DNA of 64,000 nt. It comes from Dactylonectria macrodidyma. Taxonomy: Eukaryota; Ascomycota; Sordariomycetes; Hypocreales; Nectriaceae. The notes beneath the pieces were generated by a model. That model saw only the letters and a list, made by a program, of their open reading frames with translations. It had not been told where the DNA came from and ran no database searches. The position numbers were made by a program, and so were the translations under genes. The stretch lies in contig JAGMUV010000016.1 in NCBI GenBank assembly GCA_020744425.1, forward strand, positions 124,001-188,000. Reading direction: 5' to 3'. This document shows positions 40,709 to 51,968 of this stretch, piece after piece. How positions within the stretch are numbered: the first letter of the stretch is position 1; the number at the start of each line of letters is the position of its first letter.

Positions 40709-42607
40709 ACCACGTTAGGGTAATCAAGTTCTTGAATTTCTTATCGAGCGGACGTCATTGATCCAGTTTCAAGAACTAGAAGTTCCAATCCGAAAATACA
40801 TCGCCGCTTGTACCGCTCTTAAGGGGTGCCTCCCGCTCTCAATTTGGCATGGAAAGTTCATGGTGAGCATCTATAAGCTAACTATGTATCTACTCGACGG
40901 CCTGCCGTAGCTAATGGTTGCCGGGGTTGTAGCTGGGTGTGATATAGCTCTATTACGATATATTGGAAACCCACATCCTCAGACCCCAAGCCCCAGTGGT
41001 TGGCTCGACCGTTTCATCAAAGACCCAACTAATGGATGCCTACCTGTGGAAAACGTTAGTTGGTGTAATGAATGGGGAATTACGAAAACGGATACAAATG
41101 TTTGCTAGGTGCGTTACACTTACTCCGGGGCGTCAAACCGTGATCCAATACCCAGCAGGTCGTCCTCTTGTTTCTTTTTCTTTTGTCCTTCACTTATGGC
41201 TGGAGCGCTCTCATGGCGGCGTGAGCTCGGTACGTTGGCCTTAGGCAGCGTGGGCTTCGGAGAGTGGGTTCGAGCAGCGGTAGCCCAGCTATCAGTATCG
41301 TCCCTTCACAGCCATCGGGTGGTTGGTTAGTTCTCGAATGACCAACGGGTGACATGGCTTGTCGGGACAATGGGGGCGACATACTTGTTGGGCATTGGGG
41401 CGGCTGAAGATCAGGTGTCTCGGGCCGCAGGAACGAGAAGACTAGACTGGATCAAGAACAGGACAAATGTTTAAAAATGAAGGGCAAAGTCTAGCTTGGA
41501 TGACGAAGACAATAATAATATGGTGATGATGACAAGCAGGGTCCATTAACTTGAGGAGATACTGTATGAACAACCATAGCGATGGAGGAGAGAAGGTGTT
41601 GGGCTGATGCTGAATGGGGCGAGGAACATATACGTAGTTTTTGGAAAGAAGAAAAGACGTAGGCTGCAGTAATGGAAGAAATCACCCACTCAGCTTGACA
41701 GTAGGTCAGTGATATTGGGCAACGAATCAACACGCAGCTCGACCGCATGCTCCGCCCTCAATTACAAGGGAAATAAGTAAGACATTTAACAGATCCCATG
41801 TGTCGTCCGGGCTAGCCGGAGGAGGCGGATCAAAGACGCGGTTGAAATGGATCCCATGCGTTGAGGCCGCGCCGCCCCATGCTAAAGCCGTTATGGATCT
41901 TCGCAATGACCTGACTCGCGACCCCCTGCCTGTTAGTCAACGTATCAACCCTCAACGGCCGCTCATCGACATCACATCCTTGCCATAGCATGAACCTGTT
42001 CCAGAATCTACAGAGTATAGCGCACGTTGCTCAGGGGAGGATGCAACGCTATGTTACCAGACAAATAGACGGCTGAATTTGCCTCAATCCGTCGTCGTCA
42101 TCGTCGTCATGCTCGTCTTCCAGTCCCGACCCACCTCATCGCTTCGCACTAAGTACACCAAACTTGTGTGAATCTCTCCAATGGTCTCTGGTAGACTCAC
42201 CTGACTGTTGCGCCACTTCTGTCCTTGGCAACCCATCAAGGCACTTAAACACCCACGTCTTTCTCTTTCTACTGCATCCCTGGCAGCATTGGACTTTCTT
42301 GCATACACCGGGCCTTTGGCCGAACCCAGTCGTCATGGCTACGCCTTTTCAGACAGCGACGTTTTGTCAGACTTCTATTTGGCTGGTGATGTTTTATTCA
42401 GCTCCGCTATCATATTCTACGTACTTCATGCCCAATGCTCAGCCTCTAATCTTACTCAGGAATGCACGATGGAAGTGCGCCGCATTTCCACTTCTGCTCC
42501 AATCACAGCCCTTAGATCTCTATCCCCATTTAGCTCCCAGAAATGCGCCGCACCCCAAGCTCGGGCATAATGAATGAAATTTATTCCGCCCGGGAGGACT
42601 AACCTCA
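40709..42607. other. Intergenic stretch with no supported gene
   Basis: Scattered short frames only. One minus-strand frame at 42136-42336 has a Cys-rich run (VCKKVQCCQGCSRKRK) but no signal peptide, no family resemblance and a splice-like GTGAGT within. I see no transposon ends. Confidence 0.4.
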
Positions 42608-44827
42608 TCCCACGAGTGCTCACAAGACAACACCTCGGTAGCTTTTGAGGGGTCAGGCCAATTAAAATGCCGCAAATTAAAGGTACATCTTATTACGCCT
42701 TTTTTCTATTATGATAGATGTACCAACAGTAGTCATTGTTACATAACGCGACTTGGCACACACTACACCAATATCTCGTCCCTACCCGGATCTTGTTAGC
42801 ATCACCTGGCCCCAACGGCTTCCTCCTTTTCTGACCTTTTGACCTCACTTGACCTTGCCGAAAGCCCTGACAGCATACGCAATCCACAGGGTTCTTCCGA
42901 CGGACAAGATTATGCTCAATTGGCCGTGTTTCGGTGCCCTCATCGTCCAATTCCTCCCCTGCGCGATATCTCTTCCTTGACTGACTTTCATGACCGTATG
43001 TGTTGAATAATGCATTATAAATGCACTCTCGCCATTCCCTATGATTCGTATATCGCTTCCAACGTGGCTGCCCGTAACGCTGAAGAAGATAACTGTTAAC
43101 AAGGGCCACATCTAGGAGGAAGGTCCAGCAAAGTGCCTGCCAAGCACCGCGGCGTAGGGGATGCCTATACTCATAATATGACCTCAACTGATCACCACGG
43201 TCAACATGATTCATTTCTTCGTTATAAGCAGCAGCGACCGTCGGGATTTGAACTATCTTGACAGCTTCGTCACCAAAGAATTGGCGTATTGGCTTGGCCT
43301 CGGGCTTGCGTGACGACGGCTTCCTCCTTTGGCGTTCAACTCGCTCATCGTCGGCGCCAGTGAACACGGTTGTCATAAATAACACAAGCTTGTTGTCTTT
43401 CCAAGCGATATGGTTGACCTAGGGATATAGAATGACGACAGATTAGTAGGGATTTTCAAAGTAAAAGTGTCAGAAATTGGTACCTTATTGTCAGGGGTCG
43501 GTATCGCCTTGACCTTGTTAAATTCGTAGCTTCTCTTGACCTTGCCGTCATTGCCCTTATCCTCTGCCAATTCCTTGTAGATGCCGCTGTTCTTGCGGGC
43601 CGTGCCTGTGGCTCCGTGGCCGTGATTCCGAAGACTGCGGAGGAGACCTGATGACGAGAAGAGGTTATCGATGAAGACATGATATGTCGCTTTTGGCAGT
43701 AGATTTGCTAGGGCAATGACGACGGCTTGGGTCGGGTTCAAGGCAATGGGCTTCTCTTCCCTGGCTAGCTCTTTCCCTGCGGCCTTGGAAGCGCCCCGGC
43801 CCTGAGAACGTGTGGATGACTTCTTCTGTGGAAGCTCGATGCCAACGGGGCCATAAGTCGCATCTCTGATGTGCCAAAGCCAGCGAAGAAAGAAGCCCTG
43901 TTGGGCGATAACCCAGATCTTGAATCCCACTGGTTCTGGCTTGCCCTTGACCGTTGTTTTGGCGTCACATTTCCCCGTCTAACCAACCATGCACTCATCC
44001 ACGGCAAGGTGAGACCCAGCAGTTAAAAGCTCGGCTGAGACTGCTTGTATGTGGTTAGACCACTCTTCAATGCCTTGGAACACCTCTGGTAGGTGTTCCT
44101 CATCGGTCTCATCGATCTTGGTGTGGTCAAAAGGGCGGAGATGACGGTGGATGAGCTGAAACTTCCAGTAGGGCATGAACTTGATAAATGAGTGTTCTGC
44201 GCCTTGTGAACCGGGCTGAGGGGAACTCCAATAGGTCTTCAACGTCTTTTCTATGTGTATTCCCATATAAATCAGTATTGCAATAAACAGGTAGATCTCT
44301 GAGGCATAGGTTCCTTCCCAAGTTCGCAGACGTGATGTTCGACCCATCGGCTTTTTCCAGCTATCCACCCACTCGTTGGCTTTGAGCCACGAGATCCAGA
44401 TCTTGGTGTAATGTACCCATTTCTCAACAAGGGAAATAGGTAGGAAAAGCTGGAATAGCTCGAGAGGCGTTGGAGGCAGCGTATCGATGTGAAATTCGCG
44501 CCTTGGAACGTTGAAAGGTTCAAATTGTGTGCCTCGGTCTTGGGCAGCCGGGAAAACAACTACGCAGGTGGGGTCATTTGGCCACAGCCGATGACTGTGC
44601 TTTGCCTTAATAAAGCTCTTGTCATCATAGGCATTGAGAGCCTGCGCACCCTCGGGAATCAATTGAGTACTCATTGATGAGATTGAAATGCTTCAGGGGT
44701 CTTCCAGTGGTGTTTTGGGGGGGTTAAAATGACGGATCAAACTTCCGGTACCCCGCTCGTACTCTCGTCATCGCAGGGGTCATGTGGGGCTAAGTACGGA
44801 GGTGTTGTCTTGTGAGCACTCGTGGGA
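42608..44827 (-). mobile_element. piggyBac-like element 2
   Basis: 2,220 bp with ends TCCCACGAGTGCTCACAAGA and its complement, about 30 bp of inverted repeat. The right flank is TA and the left is CA, so one base of a TA repeat may have changed. It encodes a full-length transposase frame with one stop codon. Confidence 0.82.
42693..44674 (-). pseudogene. piggyBac-like transposase 2, one internal stop
   Basis: The coding pieces are 44674-43484 and 43418-42693, with a 65-bp intron at the site shared with copies 1 and 3 (...PTPDNK, then VNHIAWKDNKLVLF). The total is 639 codons, the same as copy 3. Family landmarks: LPPTPLELFQLFLP, LAVDECMVG, GFKIWVIAQQGFFLRWLWH, TYHVFIDNLFSS and a Cys-rich C-terminus (CVCCQG, CSVCQVALCNNDYCWYIYH). 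The only visible defect is TAG at 43979-43981, where the relatives have Phe (the F in VRFTG or IGFTG). Everything else is open, so it is either a recent loss or a case of readthrough. Confidence 0.82.
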
Positions 44828-45863
44828 TAGACCCTTCTTGTGGCTTTTGGCCTCTGACAAATAAGGCAAGAATCGGACGAAGCCATCGTAAATAAAAGCT
44901 CGTGGTCGTCTCAAAATCGCGTCGAAAATAGGGCAAAGCGTATCAACAAAATGTTACGAAGAAAGAAAAAGGAGATTTGTCTCAATCGTGGCCCCTGGGC
45001 TCTGGCCAGAACTACCCCTGACCAGGGGAGCGGATGGATCCTCACTTCGGTGAATTCGGTAATGATAAGATATGGCTTGGTCGAAGGCAAACAGGTCTAC
45101 TGTAATGGCCCCAACTGAGCATATTGACAACTAGCTGGGTAACTACAGCAACTTCAGCAAGTATCCTAAAGTTAAGGAAAAAAGCGAGGGAAAGGGGAGA
45201 AGAGGGAAAAGAAGAAATAAAGGGCGCCTCCTGCAGCTCTCTCAAGCTTGTGTGGGTCTTTGGGTCCCACATTGATCGGTCAGTCTTGAGAAAACAACTA
45301 GAAAATGAACGAATGATGACCTACCTTTTTCTTCACTTTGTTGGTTATCATACAGAGCTTTACCCGGCATATCGTGATTTATATCGTTCTAATGAGAAAA
45401 ATTCGGCGGTTCTAACGGCACTGCTTTCGTTAAATGGCAGTATATGCCGTTTGGTCAAGAGAGTTCCTGACGATGTGATTCTAGGGTAACTGTCAACCAG
45501 AGTTAAAGCTCGCACACCTAGCTTGGCGGGGAGCACTTAACTGCCCCACTTCAAAATCCACTCCATCCACTCCGACCAGCTTCGTGGAATGGACGGTGGA
45601 TCCACTCAGTGGATCCACGCGTGGATTCAGTGGAGTGGTTTGCAACCCTGGATGTCGCTCGATCACGGGTAGGTGATCGCTGTCAAGACTCTTCTAGCTT
45701 CATCAGGCTAAGAGTGCGTGGTTCTTATGGTCTCTATGTGTAGAACATTGATGTGTCGGAGAGCCACAAGAGTATTGCACTGTCTTCTTCAATAAGTCAT
45801 TCAAGTACCTTCAAACTAAGACCTGAGATCAAGAATTTATTATTCTTGGAGATGCCTAAGATT
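44828..45863. other. Intergenic stretch between piggyBac-like element 2 and the metallopeptidase gene
   Basis: No supported gene. The purine-rich frame near 45124-45489 has no family resemblance. A hAT-like terminal fragment lies at 45549-45650. Confidence 0.4.
45549..45650. repeat. Probable hAT-type element end with TCCAC palindromes
   Basis: It ends GTGGTTTGCAACCCTG, which read on the other strand begins CAGGGTTGCAAACC, a typical hAT terminus. Inside are repeated ATCCACTC units and the palindrome GTGGATCCAC. No matching left end is found, so it is a fragment. Confidence 0.45.
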
Positions 45864-47342
45864 TCACCACTCGCAGACAACCATTTCAACCTGTTCAACA
45901 TTTCCTCCAAGCCTATTCGAAAGTTCGTCGCAATACCTTCGCTTGTCTTTGTCATTATGATCTCGGCAGCTGTGTCCTTGGCCATTGCACCACAAGGCCC
46001 CTGGATTTCCTTGACCATCATTCTTATACTCGCACATTCCATCTTGAGTTTGGACGTTGAATGTACCATGGGGATATTGTGGGTTGGTAATCTGGGTGAT
46101 GGAAGGGTCGGCAGGAGCTTCAGCTACCGGGATCGGATCCGTCTTGCAGTACGACGCGGTGCCAAAAGGAACAGAGAAAAATAGCCACTTAAACTCTCGA
46201 AGCAGGTTTGAGTCCCCTGGCACTCCGCGGTTGTTATTTTCGAGGATGATATTAAGAGCCTTGGTGGGTCCTGCAGGAGGGTCGTTGCCTGGATCCCCTT
46301 CGTCTCGTGGGGTCACTGCGGCGTCGGGGATATCATTAAACTTCCACTGATACCATTTCTCGGTCGCGTACCACGCATAAGAATCGGCTGTAGGGAAATT
46401 ATTAAAAGAGGAGTTCGGTGCAGTTCTTCAGAAGGGGATGCTCACCGTTATAGACCGTGCGAACACGGTTTGCAGAGCTCCTTGCAAATCTCTCTACCCA
46501 CTTAATTCCGTAAATCTTTTGGAAATTCTCGAAGTTCCAATATTGGTCAATGACGACGACTGCGGCAGAAGTCAGTAACCTCGATATTACATTTCAGATT
46601 AGTTACCTACCATCCTCGGTCCCTGATAGTGACGGGAGATGTGACAGCTCGTGGAGGAGCATTTTGGCTTTGCCAATCATGTTGTTGGGGTCTTTTCTCG
46701 AGTTTGGGCCCAGCTTCTGGAGTTCTTCTACTATGCCGCTTAGGTGCATTTGGCCTTCCATGAAGAAAATGGGACAGAGGACAATAGTGCCATCTTCATG
46801 ATTCGGGCCGTATGAGAACGCGTAGCCACCAATTGATCCAGCTGACCCGTCCCGTACTTCATTCGCACAGTTTACCTGCTGTGCGTCCGGTCTGTTTGTT
46901 TGGTAGACGTCTTTGCATGAAATGTGGATTGGCCCGTTCATGTGGCCTGCCTCTAAGTCTTTGACGGATTGGAAAACCTCTGTGCAACAACATCAGCATT
47001 CGGATATTTAAATGATAGGACGGGTAAGTAAGGTGAATTCATACTGTCAATTTGGCTGTTAGCGTCAGCTCGTTGACCGATATCCTCGCCCCAAATTCTC
47101 TGTTCTAACAGGCCAGGTTTGGAGCCTTTGAAGGTTGCATCGGTGAGCTCAACGACATCTTTCCAAGCTTGGACAATGTCACTAATGTCGTTTTCCGAAC
47201 ATCCGTCAAAGCCCCCGAAAGGGGTTCCTTGGACGTCAGAGAACTGGCGTGGATGAATCTTGCCTAAGGGAAAGGTAGATGTGAAGTTTGGTAAAGAGAG
47301 GAACAAGACGGCCAACCTGGCCATGACCTGTGCGGGCGCCAT
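45864..47342 (-). CDS. Secreted HExxH metallopeptidase-like protein
   Basis: Four exons on the minus strand: 47342-47045, 46979-46611, 46559-46446 and 46387-45864, with introns of 65, 51 and 58 bp bounded by GT and AG. The product has 434 residues. The N-terminus is a likely signal peptide (ARLAVLFLSLPNFTSTFP) followed by a KIHPRQ propeptide-type site. The zinc motif HELSH lies near residue 209, with a downstream NADSYAWYATEKWYQ like the third-ligand region of deuterolysin/lysine-specific-type fungal zincins. The C-terminal 150 residues are Cys-containing and rich in Gly/Asn. It should act outside the cell as a protease. All splice joins keep the frame and no defect is seen, so this is probably a functional host gene among transposons. 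The family assignment is by motif only. Confidence 0.82.
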
Positions 47343-49069
47343 AGCTATCCAGTACTGCTAAACTTGGACAATAGAATTGCTGATCGAGACTCAGTGGTTG
47401 ATCGCTATATGGTGGTTGTTGAGGGAATTCCTATTTTATGTATCTACTCATCCGGATAGAAAGGTCCGTTGTCAATACTATCACTTTCTCCGGATGAGAA
47501 ATCCATCGAAACTACATAGTACACAGCCCGCATGCTGGCCCCATGTCCTGTCCTTCAGATACGAGCTGAGCCACACGCGACCCAAACATATCGAATCGAG
47601 ATCGAATAAAAAGCCCCAGCCGTCAGCGCTAAGCCAATTGAGGCCTGATGGATTAGTAGGAATGCGGACCCCAATTGACTTGGCGCTGATCCGCAAACTT
47701 TGGCTGACCTACAGTTAAAACAAAGACTAAATCCTCCGGTGATACAGTTTATGCGAATGGCCAATGGCGATTCCTTAATTTGTTACGGTGGCGGTACATT
47801 CTGGCTGTACACCCCAGCGAATTAGCCTGCCAACAAGGCTGGAACCCCTGCGAACACCTTGGCCCCCACAGCATGAGCCCCAGCTTAGCCAATCACGTAT
47901 GCGCTCTCGGAGTCGACTTCGAGATACCATAATGGGCAAGGGAGCACAGGCGTTATTTCAAGGCTGATTTTCTGCTTAGTAGATTGGATATTATTAACTT
48001 CGGACTTGCGATGCGAGATGTGTCGGACAGGGGTTTGATGAGTGGACTGCGTGAAAGAGGATTTAACCTCCTGGTAAAGTTCCACTTGTAATCCCCACAG
48101 AGTCCTAGGAGGACCTGCACACTAGACTCAATGCCGGGCATATTGATGGCTTGATGAGGTATCTAGGATATATCTGAGAGGCACCTCTCACTAGAAATGA
48201 TAGCGGTGTACTGTCCCTGCGTGCGTTGCTTCGAATCTTCTACTGTTGTTTGTGCTTGCTTTTCTCATGTTCTCGATACTCACCCATGGTGGCTTGTTCG
48301 TGTATTTGACGAGACAAGTGGCAAAGTTCGGTGCACCAGTGTAAGAATGATTGAAAAAACGTAAGCTGTTGTTTAAGGTGTGAAAGGGCATCAATTTCTT
48401 CTTGCCTTAAACTTTTCGTACCCCTCACGTACTTCCGAGGTGACCGAGATAAGTGGGGCGAGTGACTTTGCGGAGTGGTAATAAATACAGCGTAGGCGAA
48501 ATGTGTAAAATTAGTTCCGGAGCTGTCACTCCGGGCAATCAGTTGCTGTAAATTTCACCCTTCAAGGTGTGGCATATAATTAGGGTTAGCCCCTCATAGG
48601 ATTCTCGACTGCAGCAGAAGAGGCGGAACGCTCAGCTAGGCTGTGTATGTAACAGGGGTCGGATTTAGAGTCGGGCAGCCAATCTCCGGGTGTTTAGCCG
48701 GTGGGACGCTCGGCGAGGCTGTGTATGTAGCAGGGGCCAGACTTGGTGTCGGGCATCCGACTGTTGGCCGGCGGGATGACAAGGGAAGCCGTCACATGGA
48801 GTGATGCAGGGCGCCTCGCGTGATCCTCAATAGCCGGCAGTTGGCGTGGGCGGTCTGGATGGCCTGGATGACCAGGTGGATCAGAACTTGGGCTGTAGGT
48901 ACGCCGCTCACCATGCCTCTAGTATTAAAGTCGTCTCCATAGTTGGATCTCGATGCTGGTTAGCCTCGCTTCGGGCCGTCTTGGCGAGGTCGGTGGGTTC
49001 CAAATTCACACAGGCTTCCATGGTGCCGTTTTACCCTGCCTTGCCATCGGCGTCAAAAGTCGCTGTTCC
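47343..49069. other. Intergenic stretch upstream of the metallopeptidase gene
   Basis: No gene supported. It includes an imperfect inverted repeat (ACTCATCCGGATAGAAAG near 47447 and CTTTCTCCGGATGAG near 47483) and a diverged 78-bp duplication at 48622-48778. Confidence 0.4.
48622..48778. repeat. Diverged tandem duplication of about 78 bp
   Basis: Two copies begin at 48622 (GGCGGAACGCTCAGCTAGG) and 48700 (GGTGGGACGCTCGGCGAGG). Many differences between them are transitions. Confidence 0.7.
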
Positions 49070-49481
49070 CAGGCTTTCTATCCATATTCCATACTCCATA
49101 CAGGCCCGTATGGAATATGGAATATGGAATGCACCTCGTATGGAAGCTTATTCCATACGTATGGAATACAAAAAATGACGTCATCTCTCACACTGCCACT
49201 ATCGTAAAGAATCAGGTTTGGGAGCTCTGCAATTCAGTAATTGTACAGTGGTTTGCCTGCTGTCGGCTGCAGACGGAGCTGAGATTGAAGTATGAAACAG
49301 CATAAACGATGGGTTTGGGATCACTCTGAAACAGACTGCAATAGCGGGGATAATATTTTCCGGAATAATCCATTATTCCATACGTATGGAATACGGACGG
49401 CCCGTATGGAATATGGAGTATGGAGTATGGAACATTCCATACTCCATCACTTATTCCATACGAGTATGGATAGAAAGCCTG
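49070..49481. mobile_element. hAT-type MITE packed with TATGGAATA-like palindromes
   Basis: 412 bp with ends CAGGCTTTCTATCCATA and its complement. GCTGTTCC is duplicated at 49062-49069 and 49482-49489, the 8-bp duplication of hAT elements. It encodes nothing. Both subterminal parts are filled with ATTCCATAC and GTATGGAAT in both orientations, including the perfect TTCCATACGTATGGAA twice. These could be transposase binding sites and could fold into strong hairpins. Confidence 0.9.
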
Positions 49482-49529
49482 GCTGTTCCATGTCACTCCC
49501 ACCCGAAAGTATGACATGGCTTGGGTATA

Positions 49530-50627
49530 CCATCCAGGACCACCTAATGCACACCCCCACCTAATGCACAACCAAAATTTCGATCCTCCCATACAAAATC
49601 CAAATTTTGCTGCTTGCAAAAACAGGCCACATTGACACTTTAAAACGGAGGCTTTAGAGATAGTTCCTAGAAAATTGTTCAAATTTTACTCTCTGCGTGA
49701 TTTTTTGACCTCCCGACCGCTGCGTGTGCGCTAGCAGTGCTTTGTTACCACCATAAAGTCCTCACTTTCGTCCTCTGACACCTGACACCCACCTCAATCA
49801 CCGACTCGACCTCCTCATCCACGTCCACCTCTATTTCAACCTCCTTTGAGTGTGGAAGAGCTTCTCCAGCCGCTAGAGTCTCAGCTAGAGCCATGAATCG
49901 TCGGTTCAGGTTCGGTACCGCCTTTCTTTTCTTCCCTCGCCGCAGATGGGCCATCTGCTCCTCGAGGCCAGTAATCCGCGCATTCTGAACGGCGACCTTC
50001 ATCTCTAAAGCTTCCAGCCCCTTCGCGATCTTACTGTACTTCCGCCTGGTCGGACGACTTCGATGTTTGGCCATATCTCTCACCTGGCGGCTCGTTTTCG
50101 GCGTATCATCTGAGTGCAGTTGAGGAGGGCTCGGCGTCTGGAACCGTTCCAGCACTTTTTCTTTGTCCGGTTGAATTTCCGGATGTGTGCAGATGCTGGA
50201 GGTGGAGGTGGAGGTGGAGGTGGAGGTGGAGCTGAACTAAGTGATGCCGAGAAACTCTCGGAAGGGTCAGTCGAGGTCCACAGAAACGGTGTAGTGCTAG
50301 AAACGTGGAAGCCTGGCGAGCTGGCAGGTCCTTGGATCCAGAAGTCGAGGTTTGGTGGAGATTCCACGGCATGATTGATCGGATTGAAAGCATCTTCGTT
50401 TTCGCTCATGTGTTGCGAATCGTCGACTTCATAGGAAGTCATTCGTCTTTCGATTAACGTGGCATGCGCCCCATGATAATGTGGCTGGTGGGCAGTGACA
50501 TCGGGGTCACGTTGGTCGCCCCCAGGAACGTTGCTAGAGGCCGAGCCATCGCCTGGGACAGATTTCATGCTGGAGTCTCGGTCCTGACCTCTCAAGTCGC
50601 CACTGAAGAGTTGGGTGAGGTGCGAAA
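49530..50627 (-). pseudogene. pogo relic (left end and transposase C-terminal part)
   Basis: At 49530, after TA, comes CCATCCAGGACCACCTAATG, which resembles the pogo-1 terminus CCATCCAGTACCCC. It too has a doubled internal unit (CACCTAATGCAC twice) before CCCATACAAAAT. The minus strand at 49745-50155 encodes DTPKTSRQVRDMAK, then a coiled-coil stretch and RRGKKRKAVPNLNRRFMALAE, colinear with the C-terminus of pogo-1 and pogo-2. Upstream (to about 50595) the frame continues with one shift near an A-run at about 50155 and a proline run encoded by a GGTGGA repeat (50197-50232). The catalytic domain and the other end are missing. Confidence 0.7.
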
Positions 50628-50766
50628 TAAGTTAGGTTTCGAGGTTAAAGCCGGAAGTGGCATACAAGTCAGTCTGCGATCTTGGTGCCTTATCCATGCG
50701 GCAATTGTTAGGCACCATGGCGCAGCGCAGCATCGCCCAAGTCGAGGCTCAGCCCAGAGAGATTTC

Positions 50767-51968
50767 CAGTGTGGCTAACAATCAAGCTCGAACTTGACAA
50801 TTCTCAATCAAGTTCGACTTCTCGTCAAGTCAAGTTCTCAAGTCAAGTTTAAGGGTTATCGTCAATCAATCAAGTTAAAGGAGTGTCAAGTTGTCAAGTA
50901 CTTGATGCCAATAATTACTTATTTAGGAAGGCTAGGAGAGGATACCCTACCGGTAGATATCGCTAATTAGCCAGTTACATCGCTTAGAACTAATATCTAA
51001 GCAGCGCATGAAGCACTGTAGGAAAGGTTAACAGCTTAGCGTAATGGCCCTATTGGGTGTGTCCCCTCGGATGAAATAACATCCTGTTCCTACATCAAAT
51101 ATCTATCAACAACGCGTTCTGGGGCCTAAGTCGGCCATCAAGTACTCGAAGCTTATCTACGATATCTTCGAGTCAATCTACCGATCTAAACTGGCCGATA
51201 TCGTCGACTGAGCAAACGTCAGATGTACCGGTAGAGCAACTTATCCATCGATCTACCTGCCCTCCACACTCTCTCTCGTTCCCAATTGACTGGGGTGTGC
51301 TTCGGCGGCACGATGGCACGATTGTGTAGGGTATACGGTATCGCATACCGGACAAGAGGAGCGTGGGCAGACAGGTAAAGGTCTCGCGGATCTATTCATA
51401 TGGAGCGGAGCTGGAGCATAGTAGTGACAAGTACTTCCTCTGCGCCGATTGCCATAACAATAAGCGGTATATCAGTCAGCTGTTTGCAGCAGAATCGATG
51501 ACGGCTGCAATCCAGCATGTTATAGAGTTCCACAAGGTCAAAAGGCCTTCGAATTCGACCAACGATGACAATGATATCTGGGTGTGGTGGGTGGACTCAC
51601 GCCACGTTTGGCCTATTCTCAGCAAACTTGCTCTTAACGTCTTCAGCACGCCAGCGATGAGCGCAGAGCCAGAGCGTGTATTCTCTGACGGTAGTGAGCT
51701 CATCACCGACAAGCGCAATGGCCTCTGCGATGACACAGCTGAAGCTGAGATGATACAGAAGAACTGGATTACTTCAAAGATCTTGCGCGGGATTGCAACA
51801 CCAAGAGGTCTATACAAATTACCTGATTAGGCATAGTACATCAAGTACTTGACGAGTTGTCAATCAAGCTCGCTGATTAGTCAAGTCAAGCTTCAATCGA
51901 GCTGAAATAGGTTCAATCAATCGAGTTTGAGGGCCAAAATTGAACTCGATTGATTGTTAGCCACACTG
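50767..51968 (+). mobile_element. Internally deleted hAT element
   Basis: 1,202 bp between CAGTGTGGCTAACAATCAA at the left and its near complement ending CACACTG at the right. The subterminal parts are full of TCAAGT and TCAATCAAG units in both orientations, as in hAT elements. The flanking 8-mers (GAGATTTC and GTCTGGAG) do not match, so one side has been rearranged. It carries a short hAT-derived frame. Confidence 0.75.
51330..51830 (+). pseudogene. hAT transposase remnant: zinc finger plus dimerisation region
   Basis: The open stretch from 51330 encodes RIYSYGAELEHSSDKYFLC, ADCHNN and HVIEFHK, a BED-type finger (C-x2-C...H...H). It passes directly to WWVDSRHVWPILSKLALNV, then STPAMSAEPERVFSDG and ITDKRNGL, the C-terminal dimerisation region of hAT transposases. 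The whole catalytic middle is absent, with the join near 51550-51590. A TAG at 51327 cuts off the N-terminus, and the first ATG in frame is near 51498, inside the finger. If made, it would bind element ends or transposase subunits without cutting. Confidence 0.7.

Noticed and set aside
42136..42336. Cys-rich short frame VCKKVQCCQGCSRKRK
   Set aside because: No signal peptide, start context, family resemblance or credible splicing. Not supported as a gene.
42600..42607. GGGTCT next to ATCCCA at two piggyBac-like elements (53950 and complement of 44833) as a longer terminal repeat
   Set aside because: The same six bases are absent at the opposite ends of those elements, so the match is probably chance.
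45124..45489. 121-codon plus-strand frame
   Set aside because: Low-complexity Lys/Glu-rich beginning and no recognisable domain. Probably chance.
50197..50232. GGTGGA repeat as an independent glycine-rich gene
   Set aside because: It encodes a proline run in the minus-strand pogo relic and has no other support.
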